A stretch of 60,641 bases of DNA. Origin: Enterococcus sp. (lineage in GTDB: Bacteria; Bacillota; Bacilli; Lactobacillales; Enterococcaceae). The first letter of the stretch is position 1. The number at the start of each line of letters is the position of its first letter. Below, one piece after another: positions 7,159 to 15,969 of this stretch. The notes beneath the pieces were generated by a model. That model was given only the letters and a program-made list of their open reading frames with translations. It was not told the DNA's origin and did no database searches. Both the position numbers and the translations under genes were made by a program. Location of the stretch: the NCBI RefSeq assembly GCF_022711995.1, contig NZ_JALAHI010000075.1, positions 1 to 60,641 of the forward strand, written 5' to 3'.

Positions 7159-8682
7159 ATGTTAACACTATCAAATCTATCACAACAATTCGGCGACAAA
7201 ATCTTGTATGAAGAAGTCAGCGTTCAAATCAATCGTGGCGAGAAAGTCGGACTGATTGGACGAAACGGTGCCGGAAAAAGTACACTGATCAAAATTATTA
7301 CTGGGGAGATTCTTCCTGATGAAGGCCAGGTCACTTTCCCAAAAAATCTGAAAATGGGCTATTTGGATCAATATGTCAATGTGGACGAAACTCAAACCAT
7401 TCGCGATTTCTTACGCTCAGCCTTTGCTGCTGATTTTGAAAAAGAGGCAAAAATTGCTTCACTATATGGTGAATATGCTGAAACATTGGATGATCAATTA
7501 CTTGAAAAAGCCGGTGAATTACAAAATCAATTGGATCAAGGTTCCTTCTATCAAATGGACACACTGATTGCTGACTTAGCGGAAGGTCTGGGCATTGCCA
7601 TTCTTGGTATGGAAACCCCACTGGTCAATTTAAGTGGTGGGCAGCGATCAAAATTGATCTTAGCAAAAATGTTATTGGAAAAACCCGATATGCTGATCTT
7701 GGATGAACCAACCAATCACTTAGATGATGAGCATATCAAATGGCTGGTACAGTTTTTACAGGATTTTAACGGCACCTACTTGGTGGTTTCCCACGATCAA
7801 CAATTTTTAAACCAAATCACGACGCATATCATCGATATCGAGTTTGGCAAACTGACAAAATATACTGGTAATCTTGAAAAAGCCTTGAAACTCAAAGCGT
7901 TGCAAAATGAAAGTTATTTGAAACAATACGAGGCCCAACAGGCGCATATCAAGAAAACAGAAGCGTATATTCGCAAATACAAAGCAGGTTCGCGTTCGAC
8001 GATGGCCAAAAGCCGAGAAAAACAATTAGCGAAAATCGAACGATTGACACCACCTACAGATGCACCGGTACCGCATATTGCTTTTCCTTATGCCCCTATC
8101 GTCACCACATTGGCATTAGAAACGACTCGCTTAGAAATTGGCTACGAAAAGCCCCTATTGTCGCCGATTGATTTGACTGTACGCTACGGTGAAAAAATTG
8201 CTATTCGAGGCTTTAATGGGATTGGGAAATCAACATTGATCAAGACACTATTAGGTCAGATACCCGCCATCAATGGATCGGTTTCTTTTCCCCAACACAC
8301 AGAATTCAATTATTTCTCGCAAGATTTGACCTGGGACCAACCGTTACAGACCCCTTTGCAATATTTGAGCGACAAATTTCCTAAAGCTACTATTAAAGAA
8401 CTACGACGCCAACTATCCCGCGCAGGATTGCCCAGTCAGTTGGCACAAGAAGCTTTAAAATCCTTGAGTGGTGGCGAACAAACAAAAGTCAAACTGGCTG
8501 AAATGATGATGATCAAGAGTAATTTTCTCTTATTAGATGAGCCTACGAATCATATCGACCAAGCCACCAAAGACAATTTGAATGCCGCATTAGCTGATTT
8601 TGAAGGAACCGTCTTAGTTGTTTCCCACGAAGCCGATTTTTATGAAGACTTTGCGGATCGCATCATTGAACTAAGCGAGTAA
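7159..8682 (+). CDS. ABC-F family ATPase, YfmM-like ribosome-associated factor
   Basis: This 507-residue soluble protein has two ABC cassettes and no membrane helices, as in ABC-F proteins that bind the ribosomal E site. The first cassette has Walker A GRNGAGKST, signature LSGGQRSKL and Walker B MLILDEPTNHLD. A linker of about 80 residues follows (SYLKQYEAQQAHIKKTEAYI...). The second cassette has GFNGIGKST, LSGGEQTKV and LLLDEPTNHID. Both catalytic Glu residues are present. The first-cassette sequence (IITGEILPDEG, GYLDQ) resembles Bacillus YfmM-type ABC-Fs. I start at ATG 7159, 6 nt after GGAGG, not at the in-frame ATG 7123, which lies in the terminator loop. The leader attenuator suggests induction by translation inhibitors; whether it protects against drugs is unknown. 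Confidence 0.88.
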   Translation: MLTLSNLSQQFGDKILYEEVSVQINRGEKVGLIGRNGAGKSTLIKIITGEILPDEGQVTFPKNLKMGYLDQYVNVDETQTIRDFLRSAFAADFEKEAKIASLYGEYAETLDDQLLEKAGELQNQLDQGSFYQMDTLIADLAEGLGIAILGMETPLVNLSGGQRSKLILAKMLLEKPDMLILDEPTNHLDDEHIKWLVQFLQDFNGTYLVVSHDQQFLNQITTHIIDIEFGKLTKYTGNLEKALKLKALQNESYLKQYEAQQAHIKKTEAYIRKYKAGSRSTMAKSREKQLAKIERLTPPTDAPVPHIAFPYAPIVTTLALETTRLEIGYEKPLLSPIDLTVRYGEKIAIRGFNGIGKSTLIKTLLGQIPAINGSVSFPQHTEFNYFSQDLTWDQPLQTPLQYLSDKFPKATIKELRRQLSRAGLPSQLAQEALKSLSGGEQTKVKLAEMMMIKSNFLLLDEPTNHIDQATKDNLNAALADFEGTVLVVSHEADFYEDFADRIIELSE

Positions 8683-8701
8683 TTAGGATAAGAACGAATA
8701 A

Positions 8702-8774
8702 GAAAAATCTCACAGGAATGCCGTAAAATTTCAGCTATTTGGCTGAAATCTTAGCACTTCTGTGAGATTTTTTT
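8702..8774. terminator. Bidirectional terminator between ABC-F and flippase genes
   Basis: AAAAATCTCACAG (8703-8715) pairs with CTGTGAGATTTTTTT (8760-8774). A second hairpin inside the loop pairs ATTTCAGC with GCTGAAAT. Confidence 0.85.
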
Positions 8775-8804
8775 GATTTCATTCGATACAAGCGAAGATT
8801 GTCC

Positions 8805-9830
8805 TCATGCTTTTTCGTTTTTCAATTCTTCCAGCTCTGCACTCATTGTTTTGCGTTTTTCCAACATGACATAGACAAAACCAATGACGAACGGCCAAAT
8901 AAATGTAGCAAATCGATAAAGCAGCATGGAAGATGCGGCATCGACGGTGCCTACTAATGGACCAAACAGCAACATATAGACAAACTCAAAGGATCCGATT
9001 CCTGCTGGAGTTGGAAGTACTCCAGACAGAATGACTGCGAAGCTAACAAAAGAAAGAGTCAGCAAGAAGTCAATCTCCGGATGCTTTGGTGCTAATACGA
9101 CATAAGGAATCACATACCAAGCAGCTAATTTAACGACATTCCAGAAATAGATTCGCAAAAAAGCGGTGCGATCATGAAGAATCGAATAAACCGTTTCTCG
9201 CAAGGAATAAATTTGCGTATTGCATTTATCGATGATATTCCGCATTCCTTTACTTTTGAAGAGTTTGTTGCTGATCACCACAAAAGCCACTTGGACATTG
9301 ACACTTACAGAAAGTGCAAGTAAAAAGGCAATGATCAAAAATGTAATCACCATACCAGCCAAGATCAACCAAATCATATTTGGTGCTTTTTCATAGAAAA
9401 GTGAAAACTGAATCACTAATCCAGCAACAGCATAAGTTAATACGGCTAGCTTGTACATGACCATGTGCAATGTGGTTACTCCGACTCCTTGTGATAGCTT
9501 CAGTCCGTTTTTGCGGTAAAAATTGACTTCTGAAATCAACGTTCCGGCGCCAAAAGTAATGATTCGATAAAATCCAGAATAACAAACGGTAAACAACCCA
9601 TCTTTTGTCGTAAAGTCTGGCTGAAATCCCACGGCGATTTCTTTTACGGAACGGCCTTCAATAAATAAGTAAATCGTTCCTAATGCCATCACTGCAGTAA
9701 CGATCGTTAAACTGGTTTGTCTCAATTCTGCTAAAATGTCCGTCATAGAACTACGAATAAAATAATACATAACACCAAGAATGACGACCATCAATAACAG
9801 ATTTAAGGCAAATTTCACTTTTGCTTTCAT
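8805..9830 (-). CDS. Flippase-like membrane protein, LPG-synthase TM/YbhN family
   Basis: This 341-residue protein has eight or so hydrophobic segments and the family signature near the C-terminus (GVLPTPAGIGSFEFVYMLLFG). This is the transmembrane domain found in MprF and YbhN (UPF0104), which moves lipids between membrane leaflets. The soluble synthase domain of MprF is absent. I start at ATG 9830, six nt after AAGGAG; an upstream in-frame start at 9875 would lie in the previous gene. It is the last gene of a three-gene operon with a DUF1294 protein and a diacylglycerol-kinase-like enzyme, which supports a role in glycolipid or phospholipid handling. Confidence 0.82.
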   Translation of the reverse strand: MKAKVKFALNLLLMVVILGVMYYFIRSSMTDILAELRQTSLTIVTAVMALGTIYLFIEGRSVKEIAVGFQPDFTTKDGLFTVCYSGFYRIITFGAGTLISEVNFYRKNGLKLSQGVGVTTLHMVMYKLAVLTYAVAGLVIQFSLFYEKAPNMIWLILAGMVITFLIIAFLLALSVSVNVQVAFVVISNKLFKSKGMRNIIDKCNTQIYSLRETVYSILHDRTAFLRIYFWNVVKLAAWYVIPYVVLAPKHPEIDFLLTLSFVSFAVILSGVLPTPAGIGSFEFVYMLLFGPLVGTVDAASSMLLYRFATFIWPFVIGFVYVMLEKRKTMSAELEELKNEKA

Positions 9831-9840
9831 TTTTAGCTCC

Positions 9841-10116
9841 TTAGGCAAACTTAATAAACAATATGAGATCGACAATTACACCGAAAGCAAAAAACACATA
9901 AAATTTACGTTTGCGGGTTTTATGATGAAAAACGCGCTGTGCGATCAGTCCACCAATGCCGCCACCGATCAAGCCCATAAATAAAAGATTCCATTCAGGG
10001 ACCCGCCACTTTTTTCTTACGGCTTGGTACTTATCATACCCCATCAAGCCAAAAAGATAAAGATTTGCTATAAGTAAATAAAACCACAATGGATTTTGGA
10101 TCAATTCTGTCATCAT
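9841..10116 (-). CDS. DUF1294 small membrane protein
   Basis: This 91-residue protein carries the DUF1294 pattern GYDKYQAVRKKWRVPEWNLL followed by GGGIGG and FHHKTRKRKF, with three hydrophobic stretches. The family is widespread and of unknown function. It starts with ATG ATG after GGGAG; either codon could be used. Only 10 nt separate its stop from the flippase start, and 17 nt separate it from the upstream lipid kinase gene, so it is probably co-transcribed with them. Confidence 0.85.
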   Translation of the reverse strand: MMTELIQNPLWFYLLIANLYLFGLMGYDKYQAVRKKWRVPEWNLLFMGLIGGGIGGLIAQRVFHHKTRKRKFYVFFAFGVIVDLILFIKFA

Positions 10117-10133
10117 TTCTCCCTTAGTTGCTG

Positions 10134-11042
10134 TTATTTAGCCTCCATGTCTTCTTCTTGAACACGGACACGAAGTGCTTGTTTCATCACCTTCATTTTA
10201 ACAGGTAGATTATCTGTCGGATCGCCGTCGGTTCGTGTATAGACTTTCTTTTCTTGCGCACGAATCTCGATTTCATTCGCTGTAAAATATTCAACATTTG
10301 GCACTTGCGCAATACGCCCACGGATGATACGAGGCAAGTAAAGAATGAATTTCAATAGATTGAGTTTCGGCAATAAAATCATATGGAACAATCCGTCATC
10401 GGGTCGTGCTAGTTCATCAAAATTGGTGAATCCACCTGCCGAATTGGACATCACCACTGTTAACAGTTGACTCTTGCCCCGCCAACGTTTCCCGTCGGCA
10501 ATGATTTCCAATTTATACTGTTTCTTTTTGAATAAATAATGGAAAAACCGCTTGGTAAAAGCGAGTGGCCCAAACTGCTGCTTTTCTTCTTGTGAAGTAT
10601 TAGCTGCCGTATCGGCTAATAATCCGATAGTCATCGTCGAAATCATCATGGAATCATTGACCAATCCATAATCGATTTGTCGATCTGCCCCATTTAAGAT
10701 TGTTTCAAATGCTTCTTCGGGTTTGAGGGGAATCCCTAACATCCGGGCAAAATTATTGACTGTTCCGCCAGGAATAATTGCTACCGTCAGCTTATCTAAC
10801 TGATCCACAAATGTTTGCAGCACGTGATGGATCGTTCCATCACCACCAATGATTGCAATGGTATCGATTTGGTGTTCTTTCGCATTTTTCTGGATCGTTT
10901 CCGGCTCAATATCGGGATTGGAGGGTTGCAAAACTGCTTTACTTTCAGGATCATGCTCTTTTAGATAGTTCTTAAAAGCTTCTGCAGTATCCTTGGCATC
11001 GCTTTTGCCAGCCGTATCATTATATAAAACCATGATCTTCAT
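10134..11042 (-). CDS. Diacylglycerol/lipid kinase family protein (YegS/BmrU type)
   Basis: This 302-residue cytoplasmic protein has the DAGK catalytic motif IAIIGGDGTIHHVLQ near residue 55 and IPGGTVNNFARMLGIP near residue 90. A C-terminal lobe ending in a YTRTDGDPTDNLPVK stretch completes the bacterial lipid kinase/ceramide kinase-like fold. These enzymes phosphorylate diacylglycerol or related lipids. I start at ATG 11042, about 10 nt after AGGA; a GTG three codons earlier is in frame but overlaps the ribosome binding site. It heads an operon with the DUF1294 and flippase-like genes. A second lipid kinase in this window (41783-42823) matches DgkB better, so this paralogue may act on another lipid. 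Confidence 0.88.
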   Translation of the reverse strand: MKIMVLYNDTAGKSDAKDTAEAFKNYLKEHDPESKAVLQPSNPDIEPETIQKNAKEHQIDTIAIIGGDGTIHHVLQTFVDQLDKLTVAIIPGGTVNNFARMLGIPLKPEEAFETILNGADRQIDYGLVNDSMMISTMTIGLLADTAANTSQEEKQQFGPLAFTKRFFHYLFKKKQYKLEIIADGKRWRGKSQLLTVVMSNSAGGFTNFDELARPDDGLFHMILLPKLNLLKFILYLPRIIRGRIAQVPNVEYFTANEIEIRAQEKKVYTRTDGDPTDNLPVKMKVMKQALRVRVQEEDMEAK

Positions 11043-11060
11043 CTTTTTCACTTCCTAATC

Positions 11061-11108
11061 AAAAATAGGGCTGCGAATTGTGCAGACTTCTGCAGCAAGT
11101 CTCAGCCC
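11061..11108 (-). terminator. Probable terminator of the trmK-nif3-pepT operon
   Basis: On the minus strand GGGCTG pairs with CAGCCC and is followed by TATTTTT. An inner AGACTT/AAGTCT stem lengthens the hairpin. Confidence 0.65.
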
Positions 11109-11173
11109 ATTAATCAACTACTTCTTATCAAGTAATCTCTTGCTTCACTGAAATATGAAACAAATCGATTGTC

Positions 11174-12403
11174 TTACTGTGCATTTTTTTCGACGATCTT
11201 AACGATCACATCGGTTGCTTTCTTCATTGATTCTAGAGAAACGAATTCATACCGTCCATGCATATTTTCGCCACCGGCAAAAATATTTGGTGTCGGAATC
11301 CCTAAGTAGGAGATTTTGGAGCCATCAGTTCCGCCGCGAACGGGTTCAATCACTGGCTCGATGCCTAAATCTTCCATCGCGGACTTCGCTAATTCAATAA
11401 TACTCATGTCTTTTTCAATGATTTCTTTCATGTTGTAGTATTGATCATATAAATTCATTTGAATTCTTGCTTCATCAAATTGCGCATTCATTTGTTCTTG
11501 GATTGTAAGCAATTGTTTTTTACGGTTTTCAAAAGTTTCGCGGTCATGATCACGAATGATATAGGCCATTTTCGCTTCTTCCACCGTTCCGTTCAACGCC
11601 ATCAAATGGAAAAAGCCTTCCGCACCATCGGTTTTTTCCGGCACTTGATCTTTTGGCAATTGATTATGGAAATCGATAGCTAGTTGCAATGCGTTGATCA
11701 TGGTATCTTTTGCAGTTCCTGGGTGGACATTTTTTCCTTGAATCGTCAATTCAGCTTGTGCTGCATTGAAAGTTTCATATTGCAATTCACCCACTGGACC
11801 ACCATCCATTGTATAAGCAAAATCAACAGCGAAATCAGCCACATCAAATTTGTCAGCCCCCACACCAATTTCTTCATCGGGTCCAAAGGCGATTTTGATT
11901 TCTCCATGTTTGATTTCAGGATGATTCAACAAAATTTCCATAGCTGTCAAAATTTCTGCGATCCCTGCTTTATCATCGGCTCCTAATAGCGTGCTGCCGT
12001 CTGTGGTGATCAATGTTTCGCCGCGATAATTTTTCAAATTAGGAAAGTCTTTGACATTCAGAGTGAATTTGCCCTCTTTATCCAATTTGATCGTTGACTC
12101 TCCGTCATAGTTTTCAATGATTTGCGGATCGACATTGACCGCATTGAAGTCAGCTGTATCCATATGGGCAATAAAACCAATGGAACGAACAGGTTCGGAG
12201 ACATTGCTTGGCAGTGTCCCGATTACAAAACCATTGTCAGCATTATAATGGACATCACTAAGTCCTAACTCTTCCATTTCTTTTTGTAACGTTTTTGCAA
12301 ACGCAACTTGTGTTTGTGTGGATGGTGTCGTTTGACTTGTCGCATCCGAACGAGTTTCTGTTTTAACATATCTCAAAAAACGCGGCAATAAATTTTCATA
12401 CAT
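11174..12403 (-). CDS. pepT: Peptidase T (tripeptide aminopeptidase)
   Basis: This 409-residue M20B zinc peptidase removes the N-terminal residue of tripeptides in the cytoplasm, feeding amino acid supply from peptides. Metal-binding and catalytic boxes are visible: [54 protein letters not shown] and the C-terminal [13 protein letters not shown]. Length fits the family (about 410). ATG follows AGGAGTGATCAATC. It is the third gene of the trmK-nif3-pepT cluster, 12 nt after the Nif3-like gene, and is followed by a terminator. Confidence 0.96.
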   Translation of the reverse strand: MYENLLPRFLRYVKTETRSDATSQTTPSTQTQVAFAKTLQKEMEELGLSDVHYNADNGFVIGTLPSNVSEPVRSIGFIAHMDTADFNAVNVDPQIIENYDGESTIKLDKEGKFTLNVKDFPNLKNYRGETLITTDGSTLLGADDKAGIAEILTAMEILLNHPEIKHGEIKIAFGPDEEIGVGADKFDVADFAVDFAYTMDGGPVGELQYETFNAAQAELTIQGKNVHPGTAKDTMINALQLAIDFHNQLPKDQVPEKTDGAEGFFHLMALNGTVEEAKMAYIIRDHDRETFENRKKQLLTIQEQMNAQFDEARIQMNLYDQYYNMKEIIEKDMSIIELAKSAMEDLGIEPVIEPVRGGTDGSKISYLGIPTPNIFAGGENMHGRYEFVSLESMKKATDVIVKIVEKNAQ

Positions 12404-12415
12404 GATTGATCACTC

Positions 12416-13531
12416 CTATTTATATTGGAATGGATTCGTAGAAGTCTCTGAAGGGATAAAATCTACCTGCCAGTTTTCTTCCGCTTTCCATTCATTGAAT
12501 TTTTTGATAAAACGAGGAATACACTCCCGTTCAATGTTATGACCTGGATCGATTGCCGTCAAGCCGTTTGCTTGCATGTCGTGGGCTGTATGGTAACTAA
12601 TATCTCCAGTAATATAAACATCTGCTTTTGCATTGACTGCCTCTTGATAAAACTTTTCACCACTACCGCCACAAATGGCGATTCGTTGAACCTTTTGTCG
12701 TTTGAGGGCTGGCTCAATCAACCGTAATCCATCCAATTGAAAAACAGCTTTGACCTCGTCAATGAACTTTTCCAGTGAAACAGGTTCTTTTAATTGTCCT
12801 ACTCGCCCAATGCCGTATTGCTTAGCCAAATTTTCTAAAGAATAAAGGTCATAGGCCGGCTCTTCATAGGGATGCGCTGCAAGCATTGCTTGTAGGACAG
12901 TTTCTGTAATTGTTTCCGGGAAAATCACTTCAATTTTCGCTTCTTGTACCGACTCTTCTTTGCCGATCTCGCCAATCGCAGGATGGGCATCTCCTTCAGG
13001 TGTAAAGCGGCCGGTACCAATCAAAGAATAGCTAGTGTTTTGATAATTCCCTTGTTGACCAGCCCCTGCTGCTCCCAGTGCTTTTCGCATCGACGCACTA
13101 TGCTCAATTGGGACAAAAACAGCCAATTTCTTCATTTTGATTGTATGGGTAGGAACGAGATACGTAGTTTGTTCTATTCCAAGCATTTCGCAAAACCAGT
13201 CGTTCAATCCATCATGAATAATATCCATATTCGTATGGGCAGCATAAACGGAAATGTTATGTTTGATCAAATCCATATACATCTTTTGTTGCGGATCATC
13301 GGCTCTTAGGCGCCGAATGGAGCGGAAAATCGGCGGATGTTTGGCAACAATCAAGTCTATTTCCTTCTCGATTGCTTCAGCAACAACTTCCGGACGAACA
13401 TCTAGTGTCATCATTACCCGCTGAATCTCATTGTCCAGCGTTCCAATGTGTAAGCCGACTGGATCCCCCTCTTCTGCCAGCCATTGCGGGCAATACCTTT
13501 CGAAACGTTCAATAAACGTTTTAGCTAACAT
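12416..13531 (-). CDS. Nif3-like dinuclear metal centre protein (YqfO type)
   Basis: The protein is 371 residues from the start I chose. It has the two Nif3 halves (N-terminal EEGDPVGLHIG...; DLIVAKHPPIF; C-terminal AICGGSGEKFYQEA, ADVYITGDISYHTAHDM, DPGHNIERECI) around a PII/CutA-like insert of about 100 residues, as in YqfO. It is often annotated as a GTP cyclohydrolase 1 type 2 homologue, but its true activity is unproven. His and Asp/Glu residues in HPP, ITGD and GHNIE would hold two metals. ATG 13531 is chosen because AAGGAGGTG is 8 nt upstream. It overlaps the trmK stop by one base (TAATG), so translation is coupled. Confidence 0.9.
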   Translation of the reverse strand: MLAKTFIERFERYCPQWLAEEGDPVGLHIGTLDNEIQRVMMTLDVRPEVVAEAIEKEIDLIVAKHPPIFRSIRRLRADDPQQKMYMDLIKHNISVYAAHTNMDIIHDGLNDWFCEMLGIEQTTYLVPTHTIKMKKLAVFVPIEHSASMRKALGAAGAGQQGNYQNTSYSLIGTGRFTPEGDAHPAIGEIGKEESVQEAKIEVIFPETITETVLQAMLAAHPYEEPAYDLYSLENLAKQYGIGRVGQLKEPVSLEKFIDEVKAVFQLDGLRLIEPALKRQKVQRIAICGGSGEKFYQEAVNAKADVYITGDISYHTAHDMQANGLTAIDPGHNIERECIPRFIKKFNEWKAEENWQVDFIPSETSTNPFQYK

Positions 13532-14226
13532 TAATCCAGCACCTCCTTGATCCAAGCAATCTGTTCTTTTAGTTCACTCATTTTTTCTTGCGGAGGAACT
13601 GCAGCTTTTTCTAATTCTTGTAAAACAATTTCCCGCTGTTGTAATTCATGGGTCCATTTTTTATAGAAAACAAGATTTTTTTCCTTCAATAAACATGGGC
13701 CAAAAAATAGCTCTTGTGGTGTATAGGCGTTGTCGCCTGCTTCCGCTACGATGATTTCATAGTTTTTATGGTTTTCCTCAATCAATTCTTCGTGAACGAT
13801 CGTATAGCTATTTTCTTGCAGCCATTCTCGCAAAGTCCGCTCTCCCACATTGGGTTGCAAGACAAGTCGTTCTTGCCCAGAAATACGTTGCTGGGACTTT
13901 CCATCTTCTAAAATCTTCCGAATCAAAGTACCACCCATACCTGCGATAACCACCGTGTCAATCTGATCTTCAGGCTTAATAGCTGCTAATCCATCTGCCA
14001 AGCGAACAGTGATTTTGTCACTTAAGCCATTTTTTTCCACTTGCCGTGAAGCAGATTCAAAAGGTCCTTTTACAACCTCACCTGCCACTGCATATTGAAT
14101 TTTATTTTGCAGCATTAATGCTACAGGTAAATAGGCATGATCTGATCCAATATCTGCCAATCGGGCTTGATCCGGAATCTGTTCGCCAACACGAGTCAAT
14201 CGTAGGGATAATGATTGTTCGTTCAT
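13531..14226 (-). CDS. trmK: tRNA (adenine(22)-N1)-methyltransferase TrmK
   Basis: This 231-residue SAM-dependent enzyme methylates N1 of A22 in tRNA. The SAM-binding region reads LADIGSDHAYLPVALML near residue 23, then AGEVVKGPFESA and VVIAGMGGTLIRKIL, all typical of TrmK (COG2384). Length matches the family. It follows AAGGAG with a 7-nt spacer. It is the first gene of trmK-nif3-pepT; the trmK-nif3 pair is widely conserved in Firmicutes. Minus-strand TATACT at 14252-14247 is a likely -10. Confidence 0.93.
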   Translation of the reverse strand: MNEQSLSLRLTRVGEQIPDQARLADIGSDHAYLPVALMLQNKIQYAVAGEVVKGPFESASRQVEKNGLSDKITVRLADGLAAIKPEDQIDTVVIAGMGGTLIRKILEDGKSQQRISGQERLVLQPNVGERTLREWLQENSYTIVHEELIEENHKNYEIIVAEAGDNAYTPQELFFGPCLLKEKNLVFYKKWTHELQQREIVLQELEKAAVPPQEKMSELKEQIAWIKEVLD

Positions 14227-14350
14227 AACGTCACTCCTTCAGAAATAGTATATCATTCTTTGTTTGTTTTAAAAGGAAGAGTTTTTGCTCCCTTCGTTTA
14301 CGGCTTTGCTTCGCCGATAGTTGCTTCTAGCTTCACGCAGAACTTGCATG

Positions 14351-14550
14351 GCTTGCTTCGCAAACCAATTGCAGTGATTCTGAAGGTTACTACGCTCCCT
14401 TTGGTCGCCGCTGCTCATCATCTGCCACACTCTGCTTCGCAAACTAATCGCAGTGATTCATACGAAGGTTACTACGCTCCCCTTGGTCGCCTAGTACTGC
14501 TCATCATCTGCTCTGGCTTGCTTCGCAAACCAATCGCAGTGATTCGCAGC
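14351..14550. repeat. Imperfect tandem repeat, about 2.4 units of 79-86 bp
   Basis: The anchor GCTTCGCAAAC occurs at 14355, 14434 and 14520. Each is followed by C/TAAT[T/C]GCAGTGATTC, and the first two continue into GAAGGTTACTACGCTCCC, TTGGTCGCC and CTGCTCATCATCTGC. The third unit is truncated. Units differ by substitutions and small indels. No coding or known element is recognised. Confidence 0.8.
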
Positions 14551-14553
14551 AAA

Positions 14554-14579
14554 ACGCGTTGTCTGTTGGGACAACGCGT
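14554..14579 (-). terminator. Hairpin after the lipoprotein gene, possible terminator
   Basis: ACGCGTTGTC (14554-14563) and GACAACGCGT (14570-14579) form a perfect 10-bp stem with a 6-nt loop. On the minus strand it lies just after the lipoprotein stop, but only three or four T follow, so termination may be partial. Confidence 0.5.
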
Positions 14580-14583
14580 GGGG

Positions 14584-15018
14584 TTATTGCAGGATTTCAA
14601 CTGTTTTGATTGAATTGCCAGGGACTTGTGGGGGGATTGACATGGTCATTACTGGGAGGCCTGTCAATGTGACTTGAACGGTTTTTCCTTTGGTCAGGTC
14701 GGAGACTTCTCCGTCAAATGATTCTTGTGGTGCATGTAGGATCACGCCGTCTGTTTGAAAGTTTGGGACAATCGTTTCTTGATCATCGATTGCTTCGATG
14801 TCATTTAAGAATAACTGAATCGTTTCATTGTCGCCAGCTTTGGCATTTTCTTGAAGTACTCCTGTAAAAATAGTCGTTGCCTCGCTTTCGACGGTACTAT
14901 TTGCTGTACTTTCGCTGTTTTTGGTTGTCTTGCTCGTGCCGCTATCTGAGTGCGATCCGCAGGATGCTAATAGCACGGTGGCTGTCAAAGCCAAACCTAA
15001 AATCGTCAATTTCTTCAT
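14584..15018 (-). CDS. Small secreted lipoprotein, unknown function
   Basis: This 144-residue protein has a lipoprotein signal peptide (MKKLTILGLALTATVLLASC) with lipidated Cys20. A Ser/Thr-rich linker (about 21-48) follows, then a compact domain of about 95 residues rich in beta-type sequence (TIFTGVLQENAK, VQVTLTGLPVMTMSIPP). I do not recognise the domain; some enterococcal lipoproteins of this size have a similar TIFTG/FxGxL opening. It follows dnaI by 18 nt and may be the tail of the nrdR-dnaB-dnaI operon. AGAGG precedes the ATG. Confidence 0.75.
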   Translation of the reverse strand: MKKLTILGLALTATVLLASCGSHSDSGTSKTTKNSESTANSTVESEATTIFTGVLQENAKAGDNETIQLFLNDIEAIDDQETIVPNFQTDGVILHAPQESFDGEVSDLTKGKTVQVTLTGLPVMTMSIPPQVPGNSIKTVEILQ

Positions 15019-15036
15019 AAGAAGTTATCCTCTCTT

Positions 15037-15969
15037 CTACATTTCTGAATTCCGGCGATTTTTGCCAGTCATTTGGATCTCTTTTGTCAAGTAACGAATA
15101 CGTTCCATAATCCGCTTGGCCTTTAATGGCTCTGATTCTCCTCGTTGGGTAACGGATAGATGTTTTTCTAATTCTTGCATGGTAAAGTTTGAAGAAAAAA
15201 ATGTTGGTAGCTGTTCTTGCATTCGGTATTGCAAGATAACACCAAAGACTTCATCTCGGATCCAACTGCTCATGGCATCCGCACCAATGTCGTCCATCAT
15301 TAAAATAGGTGCTTTTTTTACGGCACTGAGCTTGTCACCTACTAAGTCTTTACCAATGGCTTGTTTCATTTCTACTGCAAACGTTGGAAAGTGGACGAGT
15401 GTCGTCGTGTAGCCGGCTTCTGCCAAGTCTCGAGCGATCGCCCCGAGCAAATAAGTTTTGCCGATTCCGAAACTTCCCACGAGATATAATCCTTTGTGAA
15501 AGGCTCGGGGATCGTTTTTAAGATTTTCAATAAACTCGACCGCGGCCATCAAAGCTTCTCCTCGTCCAGGCGTACTTTCGTACTGAGAAAAACTGGCTTC
15601 TTGGATATCTTTGGGCATATCCATTGCTTTGATGCGACTGCGGATCTCTTCTTGTCTTTGATGAGCCAAAAGTTCTTGGGTCGGTACATAAGTGACATCG
15701 ATAAAGTGAAAGTTCAATGCCAGTCGAGGCTCATAACCAGGTGCGATCATTGTGGGATCGTTCAAACGAAACTTGCGTTTTTCTTGAACAAATTCGTAAA
15801 GTTTGGCATAGCTTTTTTGGATATCTGCATCTGTCAGCTCGTCTCGATGTTCTGAGATAAATTCTTGTACATCCAAATCTTTCAAGACATCATCCATCAT
15901 CTCTGAAAAACGATCACGATAGTTTCGCTTGTCTAAAATTTTTGATAGATTTTTCCCAACATCTTCCAT
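15037..15969 (-). CDS. dnaI: Primosomal protein DnaI (helicase loader)
   Basis: This 310-residue AAA+ ATPase loads the replicative helicase DnaC/DnaB onto DNA with DnaB and DnaD. The N-terminal helicase-binding domain (about 1-130) precedes the ATPase core with Walker A GSFGIGKTYLL near residue 170 and Walker B ILMMDDIGAD near residue 228. The overall length fits DnaI. Its start codon overlaps the dnaB stop by one base, so translation is coupled. It forms the conserved Firmicutes cluster nrdR-dnaB-dnaI. Confidence 0.95.
   Translation of the reverse strand: MEDVGKNLSKILDKRNYRDRFSEMMDDVLKDLDVQEFISEHRDELTDADIQKSYAKLYEFVQEKRKFRLNDPTMIAPGYEPRLALNFHFIDVTYVPTQELLAHQRQEEIRSRIKAMDMPKDIQEASFSQYESTPGRGEALMAAVEFIENLKNDPRAFHKGLYLVGSFGIGKTYLLGAIARDLAEAGYTTTLVHFPTFAVEMKQAIGKDLVGDKLSAVKKAPILMMDDIGADAMSSWIRDEVFGVILQYRMQEQLPTFFSSNFTMQELEKHLSVTQRGESEPLKAKRIMERIRYLTKEIQMTGKNRRNSEM

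Larger units (their letters stand above)
14227..14583. other. Intergenic region with trmK promoter and GC-rich repeats
   Basis: The stretch next to trmK has a minus-strand TATACT (14252-14247). From about 14285 the composition becomes clearly more GC-rich than the flanks, with repeated units from 14351 to 14550. ORFs running through it have no ribosome binding site and come from the repeat, so I do not call a gene. Confidence 0.6.

Noticed and set aside
14351-14550. CRISPR array
   Set aside because: Units are imperfect throughout with no short identical repeats separated by unique spacers, and there are no cas genes.
14215-14613. Plus-strand ORF of 132 codons across the repeat region
   Set aside because: It has no ribosome binding site, its sequence is a product of the tandem repeat, and it overlaps the ends of two opposite-strand genes.
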